Positions 29,485 to 39,738 are shown, counted from the first letter of the stretch. The stretch: 64,000 nucleotides of DNA from Pelagibacteraceae bacterium (GCA_002705265.1 PAHR01000021.1:23060-87059), one strand, 5' to 3'. Numbers and translations are program-made. Notes: generated by a model from the sequence alone, not told the origin.

Positions 29485-29724
29485 TGAAGTTTATTAAATT
29501 AAAGAAATTATGAATTAAGATAATATATAAAAATATAAATAAATAAATATTTTTTTTAAAAGAAGAAGGGTTAATGTTGTATGTCTATATGTGGGGATTA
29601 ACACCAAAAGAATGATATTTTGTATATTTTTTAAGACAAATATCTAATATTCACAGCTGTTAGTAACTTAATAAGGATAAAAGTTATACATAAATTTTAA
29701 AAATAAATTAAAAAGGTAATATTT
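29485..29724. other. oriC: Candidate chromosomal replication origin (oriC) region
   Basis: AT-rich 240-bp gap between rho and maf, in the gene context of alphaproteobacterial origins; DnaA-box-like ATATTCACA (29647-29655) and TTATACATA (29684-29692); flanking genes point outward on both sides. Confidence 0.6.
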
Positions 29725-30321
29725 ATGAACATTAATAAACAGCTTAAGAATAACTTACTAATAGGAACTAAAAGCACAACAAGAAGAAAGTTGTTTAAAA
29801 GTGCCGGCCTTAGGTTTAAATACAGGTCCCCCGAAGTAGAAGAAGAAAAAGCATTGCAAGGAAAAAATATACCAGTTGAAAAACAATCACTTTTTATAGC
29901 CAAGGCAAAAGCTAAGTTTCTATGTAAAAGGCACCCTGGTTTCTACGTTGTGTGTTTTGACACAACAATACACGTAGGCAGGAAAACAATATTTAAATCC
30001 AAAAATAGAAAAGAATGTTTGTGGGTTTTAAATTATTTAAATAACAAAAAACATTATCTTTATACATCCTGTGTGATAATGAAAGATAATAAATTAATTT
30101 TATCAAATGTTGACATGGCAATAATTGAATTTAAGAATAACTCTCAGTCAGAACTAAAAAATTATGTGAAAAAACATTATAATAAGATAGTTAACTCCGT
30201 TGGATGTTATAATATAGAAGCAGAAGGGATGGAAGTTATAAAACGAATGCATGGAAGCTACTATTCTGTCTTGGGCGCACCACTAATATTAATGATAGAT
30301 AAATTAACAAAATTAAAATAA
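29725..30321 (+). CDS. maf: Maf-like nucleotide pyrophosphatase
   Basis: 'LIGTKSTTRRKLFKSAGLRF', 'FIAKAKAKFL', 'VVCFDTTIHVG', 'GCYNIEAEGMEVIKRMHGSYYSVLGAPLILM'. Confidence 0.82.
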   Translation: MNINKQLKNNLLIGTKSTTRRKLFKSAGLRFKYRSPEVEEEKALQGKNIPVEKQSLFIAKAKAKFLCKRHPGFYVVCFDTTIHVGRKTIFKSKNRKECLWVLNYLNNKKHYLYTSCVIMKDNKLILSNVDMAIIEFKNNSQSELKNYVKKHYNKIVNSVGCYNIEAEGMEVIKRMHGSYYSVLGAPLILMIDKLTKLK

Positions 30322-30323
30322 AA

Positions 30324-31145
30324 ATGAAAAAAATAGGAATAGTTGCTGAAAGCCTGGCACATAGTCTGTCCCCAGACATACATAATTATTGGATTAAAAA
30401 AAATAAACTAGATGTTGAATACCAGTCAATTGAAATAAAAGAAAAACAACTTAATCAATTTTTTAAAAAGTTTGTTGATGATAAAAATTTTTTGGGATTT
30501 AATATAACGGTTCCATACAAAGAAAAATTTTTTAAGATCTGCCCAAATATTTCAGATAAAGGAAAAGACATCGGCTCAATAAATTTAATTTATAAAAGTA
30601 AAAATAAGATTTTTGGAGAAAACACCGACTATATAGGATTTAAAAAAACATACGAAAAAACTATAAAATCAAAAATAAATAAAGTTTTGGTTATAGGATC
30701 GGGCGGAGCAGCAAGGGCGATATTAAAATACCTAAGTGATAAGGGCATTTATGAAATTGACATATATTCTAAGTCATTCAAAAAGAGAAGAGCGATAAAT
30801 AAAGGATTTAACATCAATAACTATTTTATTGATAGCAATCATCTTATATCAAGAAAATATAATCTAATTGTAAATGCCTCTACGGGGGGAATGACCAATC
30901 ATAGTAAATTCAATTCACAAATTATCAATCTTGTAAAATCGACGGACTATCTTATTGATATTGTATATAATCCAATAAAAACAGCGTTAATTAAAGAGGC
31001 GATAAAAGCAAAAATATCTTATTCTGGCGGCCTAACAATGTTATTAGAACAAGCAAAGCCATCTTTTGAGCTTTGGCTCCCAGGCAATAAAGCAAAAATA
31101 TCAAGCTATCTGTACAATAAGGTTAAAAAAAAACTCAATGACTAA
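30324..31145 (+). CDS. aroE: Shikimate dehydrogenase
   Basis: 'GIVAESLAHSLSPDIHNYWI', 'GFNITVPYKEKF', 'NTDYIGF', 'VLVIGSGGAARAILKYL'. Confidence 0.95.
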   Translation: MKKIGIVAESLAHSLSPDIHNYWIKKNKLDVEYQSIEIKEKQLNQFFKKFVDDKNFLGFNITVPYKEKFFKICPNISDKGKDIGSINLIYKSKNKIFGENTDYIGFKKTYEKTIKSKINKVLVIGSGGAARAILKYLSDKGIYEIDIYSKSFKKRRAINKGFNINNYFIDSNHLISRKYNLIVNASTGGMTNHSKFNSQIINLVKSTDYLIDIVYNPIKTALIKEAIKAKISYSGGLTMLLEQAKPSFELWLPGNKAKISSYLYNKVKKKLND

Positions 31146-31695
31146 AATTGCAATTACAGGAAATATTGGATCCGGAAAAACCACGGCCTTAAATTTTTTT
31201 AAAAAAAAACAATATTTTACTTTGTCCTCTGATGAAATAATTAAACATATCTACTCTAATGATATTTTGAGATCTTGTGTCTTAAAAACCCTAAACATAA
31301 AATTTAATGACTACAAGGCCGAAATAATAACCAAAATGACCAGCCCATATTTTAATTCTAAATTAAAAAAAACACTATACCCGATCATGAATGAAATTAA
31401 AAAAAAAAGAACATATAAGCATATAACCAAAAAAAAATTGTTTTTTGAAATACCTCTTTTGTTTGAAGAAAAACTAGAAAAAAATTATGATTTAATTATA
31501 TTTATTAAAAGCGATCACAATATCAGATTAAAAAGAGTGTTGGCAAAGGGCATGACAGAAAATTACTTTAGGTTAATGAGTAAATACCAACAGACTAATT
31601 CTTTAAAACAAATATCCAGCGATATAACAATTTTAAACAATGGATCTGTTTTTGATCTATATGAAAGTCTTAATTGGTGCGAGAGATCCTTGTGA
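31138..31695 (+). CDS. coaE: Dephospho-CoA kinase
   Basis: 'MTKIAITGNIGSGKTTALNFFKKKQYFTLSSDEI', 'IPLLFEEKLEKNYDLIIFIKSD'; start at 31138 by homology. Confidence 0.9.
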   Translation: MTKIAITGNIGSGKTTALNFFKKKQYFTLSSDEIIKHIYSNDILRSCVLKTLNIKFNDYKAEIITKMTSPYFNSKLKKTLYPIMNEIKKKRTYKHITKKKLFFEIPLLFEEKLEKNYDLIIFIKSDHNIRLKRVLAKGMTENYFRLMSKYQQTNSLKQISSDITILNNGSVFDLYESLNWCERSL

Positions 31696-32345
31696 GAGAA
31701 ATTATATTAGACATAGAAACTACAGGACTAGACCACAGCGTAGGACACAAAATTATCGAAATAGGGTGTTTTGAGCTTATTGATAAGCAAATGGGAAAAA
31801 ACTATCATCAATATATTAATCCTAATAAAAAATTAACCGAGGATAATATTAAGATACATGGGTTAACAAATGAATTTTTAAATAAATATCCTCTTTTCTT
31901 TGATGTAGCAGAAGATTTTTTAAAATTTATTGGAAATGATCCAATTGTAGCGCACAATGCTCAATTCGATATAGGATTTCTAAACAACGAACTTGAAGAC
32001 GCGCGACTTGAAAAAATAACACAAGACAGGATAGTTGACACCCTCGTTATAGCCAGGAATATGTTTCCCGGACAACAAATAAACCTAGACAGTCTTGTAA
32101 AAAAACTAAAAATTCAAACTCTAATTAACAGAGACCATCATGGGGCCTTAAAAGATGCAAAAATTTTGACCGATGTATATCTTGAGCTAAGAGGACATAC
32201 TCAGATGGGGCTTGATCTTTTCACTGATACAGCTCAATCAAACCCCTTATTATATGAGCCATATAATGGTAAGGTTGTCCTAACAAAAGACGAGACAGAT
32301 AACTTTAAAGAGTTTATAAAAAGTATAGTCAATAATGGACAATAA
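31692..32345 (+). CDS. dnaQ: DNA polymerase III epsilon subunit
   Basis: 'EIILDIETTGLDHSVGHKIIEIGCFEL', 'VAHNAQFDIGFLNNEL', 'HHGALKDAKILTDVY'; GTG start overlapping the coaE stop. Confidence 0.96.
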   Translation: MREIILDIETTGLDHSVGHKIIEIGCFELIDKQMGKNYHQYINPNKKLTEDNIKIHGLTNEFLNKYPLFFDVAEDFLKFIGNDPIVAHNAQFDIGFLNNELEDARLEKITQDRIVDTLVIARNMFPGQQINLDSLVKKLKIQTLINRDHHGALKDAKILTDVYLELRGHTQMGLDLFTDTAQSNPLLYEPYNGKVVLTKDETDNFKEFIKSIVNNGQ

Positions 32346-32348
32346 AAA

Positions 32349-32864
32349 ATGAATGGTGAGTTTCTAGATATTATAATTTTTGGTGTTGTGGCCGTGTTTC
32401 TAATAATGAGACTAAAAAAAATCCTGGGATCAAATCAAGGAAAAATCATTAATATAAAAACTAGAAAAAACAATATTATTAAACCCAAAAAAGCAACTAT
32501 TAAGAAAATTGAACAAGATGACGAATTTATTAATGGAGCAAATCAAGCTTTTTCCATGATAGTCAATGCATACCAAGATAATAATATTACCAAGGTGAAA
32601 GACTTATTAACAAATGAAGCGCTGAAAATTCTTAGTGAGAATAAGGCGCCCGACCAAATTAAATTTATGAATGTTAAAAAATCTAAAGTTATATCAACAA
32701 CCGAGCAGGGCAACAAAATTCTAAAAATAGTACACTTTGAAACAGAGCATTATGATTTAAAAATTAATGACCAAATAGTTGTTTCAGAAGAGTGGGGCTT
32801 TGAAAAAGAAAACAAATCAAAAGACCCTAACTGGAAACTATTCTCCATTAAAGTTATTGAATAA
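32349..32864 (+). CDS. Tim44-like domain protein
   Basis: N-terminal TM 'IIIFGVVAVFLIMRLKKILG', 'FINGANQAFSMIVNAYQDNNITKVKDLLTNEALKIL'; conserved position after dnaQ. Confidence 0.88.
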   Translation: MNGEFLDIIIFGVVAVFLIMRLKKILGSNQGKIINIKTRKNNIIKPKKATIKKIEQDDEFINGANQAFSMIVNAYQDNNITKVKDLLTNEALKILSENKAPDQIKFMNVKKSKVISTTEQGNKILKIVHFETEHYDLKINDQIVVSEEWGFEKENKSKDPNWKLFSIKVIE

Positions 32865-33396
32865 AATTAAAATTCCACTTCAAGACAATAGGACAAGAAA
32901 AAAAAGACAAAGTAGCGCAAAACAAAGCGTTAGAAAAATTACTATTAGTTTTAATGACGGGAGGGAAAAAGAAAATAAAACTAATTTAAATCTCAAAAAC
33001 CCATTAAATAAAAATAGCATTTCTCCTGAAACAAAAAAAACAAAAATTAACAAAGAAACCATAGCGCCATTTTATGATAAAAATATTCATAAGTTTTTTA
33101 AAAAAAATAATTTTTATAAACTTGATCTACACGGCCACACGCTAGAAAGCGCAAAGACAAATTTATATAATTATTGTTACGGACACTTTAAAAGTAAAAA
33201 CCTATTGCACATTATAGTAACGGGACTTGGAAATAAGTCAGACAAAGAAAGCTTTTTTTCTGGTAAAATACGAAATTCTTTTAGTGATTGGATAAATCAA
33301 AATCCCTTGAATGAAATTATTAAAAGCTATCATCCTTGTAAAATCCAGCATGGTGGATTAGGCGCGTTTTACATAAAAATAAAATCTATAAAATAA
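32857..33396 (+). CDS. Smr/MutS2-type DNA-endonuclease domain protein
   Basis: 'KLDLHGHTLESAKTNLYNYC', 'LLHIIVTGLGNKS', 'HGGLGAFYIKIK'; ORF track starts at 32779, likely TTG start at 32857. Confidence 0.85.
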   Translation: MNKIKIPLQDNRTRKKRQSSAKQSVRKITISFNDGREKENKTNLNLKNPLNKNSISPETKKTKINKETIAPFYDKNIHKFFKKNNFYKLDLHGHTLESAKTNLYNYCYGHFKSKNLLHIIVTGLGNKSDKESFFSGKIRNSFSDWINQNPLNEIIKSYHPCKIQHGGLGAFYIKIKSIK

Positions 33397-34699
33397 ATTT
33401 TTGATCGTCTTTTGATTTAACTTCGCTGCCTAAAGACTTATCAACCCATGCAGCATCAATTAAAACATCTTTGGTTTCATTTAAATTTGCCTGAAAACTA
33501 ATTTCTTCTAGAATTTTTTCAAACATAGTTTGCAGTCTTCTAGCGCCAATATTTTCGACATCTTGGTTGATTTTTTCAGTAAGCTCGGCAATTTTATTGA
33601 TTGCCCCATCATCAAAACTTAAATGAATATTTTCTGTATCAAATAAAGCTTTATATTGTTTAATAAGACTATTGTCTGTTTCCTTTAATATTTTAACCAG
33701 ATCATCTCTTGTTAAACCATTCAATCTCACCCTAACAGGCAGTCTTCCTTGAAGCTCTGGTAATAAATCGCTAGGTTTGGATTGATGAAAAGCGCCTGAT
33801 GCTATAAAGAGTATGTGATTTGTTTCAACTGACCCATATTTTGTAGAGACAGTTGTCCCCTCAATTAATGGCAAAAGATCTCTTTGTACGCCGTCTCTTG
33901 ATACGTCGCCCCCCCTCCTAGTCGTATTTGTTGCAATCTTATCTATCTCATCAATAAAGACTATTCCGCTTTCCTGAACCTTTTTCATGGCCATCTGAAC
34001 GACATTCTGTTTTTCTGCGATTTTTTCTATTTCTTCTTGTATGATTGGTTCGTAAGCGTCACCAATTTTAATCTTTGTTTTTTTCTTATTTTTCATGCCC
34101 TTACCAAATATGTCACCAATGTTCATCATTCCCAATTGTGCACCAGGCATGCCTGGTATGTCCATAGACTGAAAAGGGTTGTTCTTTTGATCAATTGATA
34201 TTTCAACTTCTTTATCATTTAATTCATTGTTACGAAGCATAGTTCTAAATTTTTCTTTAGTTTCTTGTGTTGGGTTTTCACCAAGCAATGCGTTTAAAAT
34301 AATTTCCTCCGCATTTTCATAAGCAACACTAATATATTTTTCTTTAATAATTTTTTTTTCTAAATTAATCGCAACTTCCACAAGGTCTCTAATTATTTGT
34401 TCAACATCTCTTCCAACATATCCTACTTCTGTGAATTTTGTTGCTTCGACTTTAATAAAAGGAGATTGAGTTAATTTTGCAAGTTTTCTTGCAATTTCTG
34501 TTTTCCCACAACCTGTTGGACCTAGCATTAAAATATTTTTTGGAATTATGTCTTCTCTTAAAGCCTTATCTTTTATATTCAATCTTCGCCAACGATTACG
34601 AAGAGCAATTGAAACTGCCTTTTTTGCATTGTCCTGGCCTATAACATACCTATCTAATTCTTCTTTAATAGCTTTTGGTGTTAATGTTTGGTCGTCCAT
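33386..34699 (-). CDS. hslU: HslU ATPase subunit
   Basis: 'LTPKAIKEELDRYVIGQDNAKKAVSIALRNRWRR', 'LMLGPTGCGKTEIARKLA', 'EATKFTEVGYVGRDVEQIIRDL'; start at 34699, abutting hslV. Confidence 0.97.
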   Translation of the reverse strand: MDDQTLTPKAIKEELDRYVIGQDNAKKAVSIALRNRWRRLNIKDKALREDIIPKNILMLGPTGCGKTEIARKLAKLTQSPFIKVEATKFTEVGYVGRDVEQIIRDLVEVAINLEKKIIKEKYISVAYENAEEIILNALLGENPTQETKEKFRTMLRNNELNDKEVEISIDQKNNPFQSMDIPGMPGAQLGMMNIGDIFGKGMKNKKKTKIKIGDAYEPIIQEEIEKIAEKQNVVQMAMKKVQESGIVFIDEIDKIATNTTRRGGDVSRDGVQRDLLPLIEGTTVSTKYGSVETNHILFIASGAFHQSKPSDLLPELQGRLPVRVRLNGLTRDDLVKILKETDNSLIKQYKALFDTENIHLSFDDGAINKIAELTEKINQDVENIGARRLQTMFEKILEEISFQANLNETKDVLIDAAWVDKSLGSEVKSKDDQKFIL

Positions 34700-35250
34700 T
34701 AAGTTTTTATTTCTGCAATATTTAAAGTTTCGTTTGTATAAATGCAAAGCTCAGCCGCAATTTTTAGTGACTCAGTTGCAATTTCTTTTGCGCCTAGCTT
34801 GCTATTTCTCTTTAATGCTCGCGCAGCACTTAAAGCAAAATTACCTCCAGAACCAATTGCAATGACACCTTGCTCAGGCTCTAAAACATCTCCGGTCCCA
34901 CTTATTAAAAACGTCTCATTCTTATCTGCAGCAATAATCATTGATTCAAGTCTTCTTAGATATTTATCTGTTCTCCAATCTTTTGCTAGTTCAACACAAG
35001 CCCTTTTAAGATTATATGAGTATTCCTCGCATTTTTTCTCTAATCTCTCGAAAAGCGTAAACGCGTCAGCCGTTGATCCAGCAAAGCCGACGATAATTTT
35101 TTCATCGTTAAAAGTCCTAATTTTATTGGCATTTGACTTCATTACGGATGTTCCAAGTGTTACCTGTCCATCAGAAGCAATTACTACGGATTTTTCATCC
35201 CTGACACAAACAACCGTAGTCGCCCTTATAATTGTTTTGTTTTTTTCCAT
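34699..35250 (-). CDS. hslV: HslV protease subunit
   Basis: '[25 protein letters not shown]', '[19 protein letters not shown]', '[16 protein letters not shown]'; start by homology. Confidence 0.95.
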   Translation of the reverse strand: MEKNKTIIRATTVVCVRDEKSVVIASDGQVTLGTSVMKSNANKIRTFNDEKIIVGFAGSTADAFTLFERLEKKCEEYSYNLKRACVELAKDWRTDKYLRRLESMIIAADKNETFLISGTGDVLEPEQGVIAIGSGGNFALSAARALKRNSKLGAKEIATESLKIAAELCIYTNETLNIAEIKT

Positions 35251-35291
35251 TAATCTTATAAATATAGTTATTAAATATCCATTTACAAACC

Positions 35292-35876
35292 ATGAGAAAA
35301 TATTTATTAAACAGGAAAACAAAAGAAACAGATATCAACATTAATATCAATATTGATGGTTCTGGAAAAAGCAACATTAGCACAAAAATTCCTTTTTTTG
35401 ACCACATGCTTGAACAAATTTCTACTCACTCATTGGTTGACCTGGACATAAATTGTGATGGCGACTTAGATATTGACTATCATCACACCGTAGAAGATGT
35501 TGGCTTAGTTTTGGGCCAGGCAATTAAAGAGAGCTTGGGGGACAAAAAAGGCATAAAGAGATTTTCAAATGCGTACGTTGCATTTGATGAAACATGCACA
35601 AGGACTGTTTTAGATCTTTGTAACAGGCCTTTTTTTATATGGAATGTAAAAACTTCTTTAGAAAAAGTAGGTGACATAGACACGGAACTATTCCCAGAGT
35701 TTTTTAAATCTCTTACAACTGAAGCTAAAATGAACTGTCATATCGAAACATTATACGGGAATAACAACCATCATATTATTGAAAGCTGTTTTAAGTCATT
35801 TGCATTAGCGCTTAAAGAAGCAACAGAGATTGATCAAAGAAAAACTTCTGTGCCTAGCTCTAAAGGGGCGCTTTGA
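35292..35876 (+). CDS. hisB: Imidazoleglycerol-phosphate dehydratase
   Basis: '[44 protein letters not shown]', '[20 protein letters not shown]'. Confidence 0.97.
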   Translation: MRKYLLNRKTKETDINININIDGSGKSNISTKIPFFDHMLEQISTHSLVDLDINCDGDLDIDYHHTVEDVGLVLGQAIKESLGDKKGIKRFSNAYVAFDETCTRTVLDLCNRPFFIWNVKTSLEKVGDIDTELFPEFFKSLTTEAKMNCHIETLYGNNNHHIIESCFKSFALALKEATEIDQRKTSVPSSKGAL

Positions 35877-36508
35877 AAAAAAAAGTTATTGGATTAATTG
35901 ACAGTGACTCAGGAAATATAGGGTCTATTAAAAAAGCTATACTAAAATCAATAGTAAGAAAACCATATAAATTAAAAATAATAAGAACAAAAAAAGATTT
36001 TATTAATGTAGATAAAATTATATTACCGGGCCAAGGAGCATTTGCAACGCTAATAAATAGTTTAAAAAAAAAGAAATTATATAATGAGCTACTTAAGTCT
36101 ATTACAGATTTATCACTGCCTTACCTTGGGATTTGCGTTGGTATGCAAATATTAGCATCATATGGACATGAAAATAAAAAAATAAGGGGCATGAATATAA
36201 TTAAAGGAGACATTGTTAAATTTTCCAAAAAAAAACTTACTATTCCTCATATGGGGTGGAACTCCATAAGTATTAAAAAAGAAAACAAGGTTTTTAAAAA
36301 AAAAGATCTACATCTCAAAGATTTTTACTTTGTTCATAGTTATTACTTTAAAGGAGTTAAAAAAGAGGATGTAACAGCGACAACAAATTATAGCATTAAC
36401 TATCCATCAATTATTTCCAAAAACAACATATATGGAGTACAGTTTCATCCTGAAAAAAGCCACAAAATTGGCTTTAAAATAATCAATAATTTTATATTGA
36501 AATCATGA
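35873..36508 (+). CDS. hisH: Imidazole glycerol phosphate synthase glutaminase subunit
   Basis: 'DSDSGNIGSIKKAI', 'ILPGQGAFA', 'YLGICVGMQILASYG', 'GVQFHPEKSHKIG'. Confidence 0.95.
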   Translation: MKKKVIGLIDSDSGNIGSIKKAILKSIVRKPYKLKIIRTKKDFINVDKIILPGQGAFATLINSLKKKKLYNELLKSITDLSLPYLGICVGMQILASYGHENKKIRGMNIIKGDIVKFSKKKLTIPHMGWNSISIKKENKVFKKKDLHLKDFYFVHSYYFKGVKKEDVTATTNYSINYPSIISKNNIYGVQFHPEKSHKIGFKIINNFILKS

Positions 36509-37221
36509 AAATTTATCCCGCAATAGACATTAGTGAGGGCGCTTGCATAAGACTTACTAAAGGGGTCTTCGAAGATAAATCGGTTTATAAATTCAGCCCA
36601 TTGGAAATGGCCATGGAATACAAAAAAGAAGGATTTGAGAACATACATATTGTTGACATTGATGCAACTCTTGCTAGGGGAAACAACTTTGAATTAATAA
36701 AGGATATAAGAAAAAAAATTGATATAAATATACAAGTAGCCGGAGGCATTAGAGATACAAAAACAATTAAAGATAAAATTAATTATGGATTTAATCAAAT
36801 TGTAATTGGAACGCTTGCCGTAAAAAAAACCGATTTTATTAATGACCTCTTAGATGATGAACAAAGCAAAATATCAATAGCTTTGGATTTAAAAGATGGT
36901 TTTATTGCTAGTCATGGATGGAAGGAAAAGAACATTGTGTCTCTTTCAGACATAACAAAAATTTATAACAATAAAAATATTCATTCGTATTTTATAACAG
37001 ATGTGTCAAAAGACGGTATGCTGAGTGGACTAAATTTTGATATTTTCAATTCTGTAAAAAAACTTACATCAAAAAAAATTACAGTTGGCGGAGGTGTGAA
37101 AAATATGGAGGATATCATTAAAGCAAATAAAAAAGGATATGATGGAATTGTTGTGGGTAAGGCAATTTATGAGCATAATATTAAATTAAGAGATCTTTCA
37201 AAATATCAAACACAATGTTAA
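36505..37221 (+). CDS. hisA: Phosphoribosylformimino-5-aminoimidazole carboxamide ribotide isomerase
   Basis: 'IYPAIDISEGACIRLTKG', 'IQVAGGIRDTKTI', 'YFITDVSKDGMLSGLN'. Confidence 0.95.
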   Translation: MKIYPAIDISEGACIRLTKGVFEDKSVYKFSPLEMAMEYKKEGFENIHIVDIDATLARGNNFELIKDIRKKIDINIQVAGGIRDTKTIKDKINYGFNQIVIGTLAVKKTDFINDLLDDEQSKISIALDLKDGFIASHGWKEKNIVSLSDITKIYNNKNIHSYFITDVSKDGMLSGLNFDIFNSVKKLTSKKITVGGGVKNMEDIIKANKKGYDGIVVGKAIYEHNIKLRDLSKYQTQC

Positions 37222-37967
37222 AAGTTAGAATTATTCCATGTTTAGACATAATAAAAAACAAAGTTGTCAAGGGAGTAAAATTTAAAAACATAAAAACTCT
37301 TGGCGATCCTGTTTTGTTCGCAAAAAAATATTCTGATTCTGGTGCTGATGAAATATGTATGCTAGATATCACAGCATCTCATGAAAAGAGGAAGACTTTT
37401 TTAAAAACGGTAGAGGCAATTGCTAAAGTTATAGACATACCACTAACTGTTGGAGGAGGAGTCTCTCAATTAAATGATATTACAACATTGTTAAATGCAG
37501 GGGCAGACAAAATTTCAATCAATACAGCTGCGGTTTTAAATCCCAATCTTATCAAAAAAGCATCAATAAAGCATGGATCCCAATGTATAGTCGTTGCAAT
37601 AGATGGAAAAAGACATAATAAAAAAATGATCGTTACAATTAAAGGAGGAAGAGAAAAAACAGACAAAACACTTATTAATTGGGCAAAAAAAATGCAAGCT
37701 TTTGGCGCGGGAGAACTTCTAGTAACCTCAATGGATACAGATGGAGTACAAAAGGGATTTGATAAAGAAATGTTAAAATTAATTAATAAAGAAGTAACTA
37801 TACCAGTTATTGCATCAGGGGGAGTGGGAAAATTAAGACACTTCATTGAAGGATATGAAACGAACTCCAGTGGACTTTTAGCTGCAAGCGTATTTCACAC
37901 ATCAAAATATTCCATTACAAAGGTTAAAAATTATTTAAAAAGGAATAAGATACCGGTAAGACTATAA
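37215..37967 (+). CDS. hisF: Imidazole glycerol phosphate synthase cyclase subunit
   Basis: 'VRIIPCLDIIKNKVVKGVKFKN', 'LTVGGGVSQLNDI', 'LLVTSMDTDGVQKGFD'. Confidence 0.97.
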   Translation: MLKVRIIPCLDIIKNKVVKGVKFKNIKTLGDPVLFAKKYSDSGADEICMLDITASHEKRKTFLKTVEAIAKVIDIPLTVGGGVSQLNDITTLLNAGADKISINTAAVLNPNLIKKASIKHGSQCIVVAIDGKRHNKKMIVTIKGGREKTDKTLINWAKKMQAFGAGELLVTSMDTDGVQKGFDKEMLKLINKEVTIPVIASGGVGKLRHFIEGYETNSSGLLAASVFHTSKYSITKVKNYLKRNKIPVRL

Positions 37968-38302
37968 TGAATTATGATAATGAAAATATTTTTGCTAAAA
38001 TTATTAAAGGCGAAATACCATCAGAAAAGATTTTAGAAACAGATTTTATTTTAGCTTTTAATGACATTTCACCAAAAGCCAAGATACATGTTTTAGTTAT
38101 ACCAAAAGGAAAATATATTGATATTTATGATTTTAATAAAAATGCTTCGCGTGAAGAAATTTTAGGCTTTTGGGAAGGCGTTAACGAAACAATTCAAAAA
38201 CTAAAGTTAGAGGAACTCGGGTTTCAAATTAAGATTCACAAGGGTGAAAGCGGAGGACAAGAAGTATTTCACTTCCATATTCACATTCTATCAAACGATT
38301 AG
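37967..38302 (+). CDS. HIT-family nucleotide hydrolase/transferase (HinT-like)
   Basis: 'NIFAKIIKGEIPSEKILETDFILAFNDISPKAKIHVLVIPK', 'GGQEVFHFHIHIL'. Confidence 0.94.
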   Translation: MNYDNENIFAKIIKGEIPSEKILETDFILAFNDISPKAKIHVLVIPKGKYIDIYDFNKNASREEILGFWEGVNETIQKLKLEELGFQIKIHKGESGGQEVFHFHIHILSND

Positions 38303-38325
38303 TAAAATATTAAAAATATGTTTAT

Positions 38326-38946
38326 TTAAGAATCAGAGAGCTCAGGGCTAATGATATCTACATAGTCAATGATATCTAAAACACCCTTGATAGATCGTGC
38401 ATGTTCAAACACTCTTTCCAGCTCTTCTGTATTTGATGTAACGCCCATTATAAAAATAATTTTATCTTGAACCTCAAAAGTATATTTTAGTTTTTTAATA
38501 TTTCTATCAACCAAAACCTTACCAAGCAATTGAGCATGAATTGATTTGTCCTCGGCATAATTTATTATGTTAAGCCCCTCTGTTAAATCAATTTCATTTA
38601 AAACTTCAGTAACACCTGTTTGTTTCCAGGCAAGCCTAACAATCTCAACTCTTTGTGACTGATCTTTAACTTTGCCTGTCAAAAGAACTTTACCTTGTTG
38701 AACATCAACGCCAATTTTAGTTACAAGTATAGCGTCATACATAAAAATTCTATCTTTAATGCCCAAAGATATGGCAGTATCATTTACCGCCTCTCCTAAA
38801 GTTTTTTCATCTTGTGTTGTGGCAACTCCTGTTGTGACTCCCGTGCCTATTATTTGCGTTCCTGAACAGCTAAATAAGATCAGCGGCAGTAAAAGAATCA
38901 GGCAGCTAATTTTTTTTAAGGGAAAGAATTCTTTTATAAAGCTCAT
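38326..38946 (-). CDS. BON-domain lipoprotein
   Basis: Lipobox 'LILFSCSGTQ'; two BON-like repeats ('GVDVQQGKVLLTGKVKDQSQRVEIVRLAWKQTGVTEVLNEI'). Confidence 0.85.
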   Translation of the reverse strand: MSFIKEFFPLKKISCLILLLPLILFSCSGTQIIGTGVTTGVATTQDEKTLGEAVNDTAISLGIKDRIFMYDAILVTKIGVDVQQGKVLLTGKVKDQSQRVEIVRLAWKQTGVTEVLNEIDLTEGLNIINYAEDKSIHAQLLGKVLVDRNIKKLKYTFEVQDKIIFIMGVTSNTEELERVFEHARSIKGVLDIIDYVDIISPELSDS

Positions 38947-39724
38947 TTCTTTTTATTTTATATTTTGTTGAGTATATTTCATATATATTTTTTTTTCCGT
39001 ATTTTTCAATATCTTTTAATAATGTATTGTCGTCAAATTTTTTATTATGCTTGACTTCATTAAATTCTACGCAAACCACCAGCTCTCCTTTTAGATTCAT
39101 GGGCAAAAGTTCCCTAAAATTATTTAAGTTAAAATGGATTTTTTTTTCATAAATTTTAGTCATTTCATTTAGTATGACAACATTCGCGCTTGAGTCCAAT
39201 TCTGATAATAATTCAATTTCTTTGTTGAGCTGAGAGCTTGTAGTAAAAAAAATTAGATTTGACGATATAATATTTTCAAAAATCTTCTTTTTTTGCTGGA
39301 TCTTTTTAGGCAGAAATCCCAAAAAAACAAATGGATTTGGATTTAAAAATCCACATAGTTGTATAGCCATCGTTAAGGAACTAGGCCCGGGAATGCTTTC
39401 GACATGACAGTTATTTTCAAACAAATATTTTATTAATTTTGCCCCCGGGTCTGATATTAACGGAGAGCCAGCATCAGAAATTAAAGAAATAATCTTACCT
39501 TGCTCTATTTTTTGTTTTATATAATTATGTTTAAGGTCAAAGTCATGGTCAGTATATTTTTCAACATATAAAGGATTAATATTAATGTGTCTAAATAGCT
39601 TTGAGCTGTGTTTTGTGTTTTCACAAAAAATAATATCAGATTTTTTTAAGACACTAATGCCCCTTATTGTGATATCATCTAAATTTCCTATGGGAGTTGC
39701 AACTATATATAACCCAGGTTTCAT
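38906..39724 (-). CDS. rsmI: 16S rRNA (cytidine1402-2'-O)-methyltransferase
   Basis: 'GLYIVATPIGNLDDITIRGISVLKKSDIIFCENTKHSSKLF', 'LISDAGSPLISDPGAKLI', 'SIPGPSSLTMAIQLCGF'. Confidence 0.96.
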   Translation of the reverse strand: MKPGLYIVATPIGNLDDITIRGISVLKKSDIIFCENTKHSSKLFRHININPLYVEKYTDHDFDLKHNYIKQKIEQGKIISLISDAGSPLISDPGAKLIKYLFENNCHVESIPGPSSLTMAIQLCGFLNPNPFVFLGFLPKKIQQKKKIFENIISSNLIFFTTSSQLNKEIELLSELDSSANVVILNEMTKIYEKKIHFNLNNFRELLPMNLKGELVVCVEFNEVKHNKKFDDNTLLKDIEKYGKKNIYEIYSTKYKIKRNELYKRILSLKKN

Positions 39725-39738
39725 TGGGACCTAGATTA

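Noticed and set aside
34742-35344. 200-aa plus-strand ORF antisense to hslV
   Set aside because: Antisense of a conserved gene; composition is that expected from a complementary reading frame.
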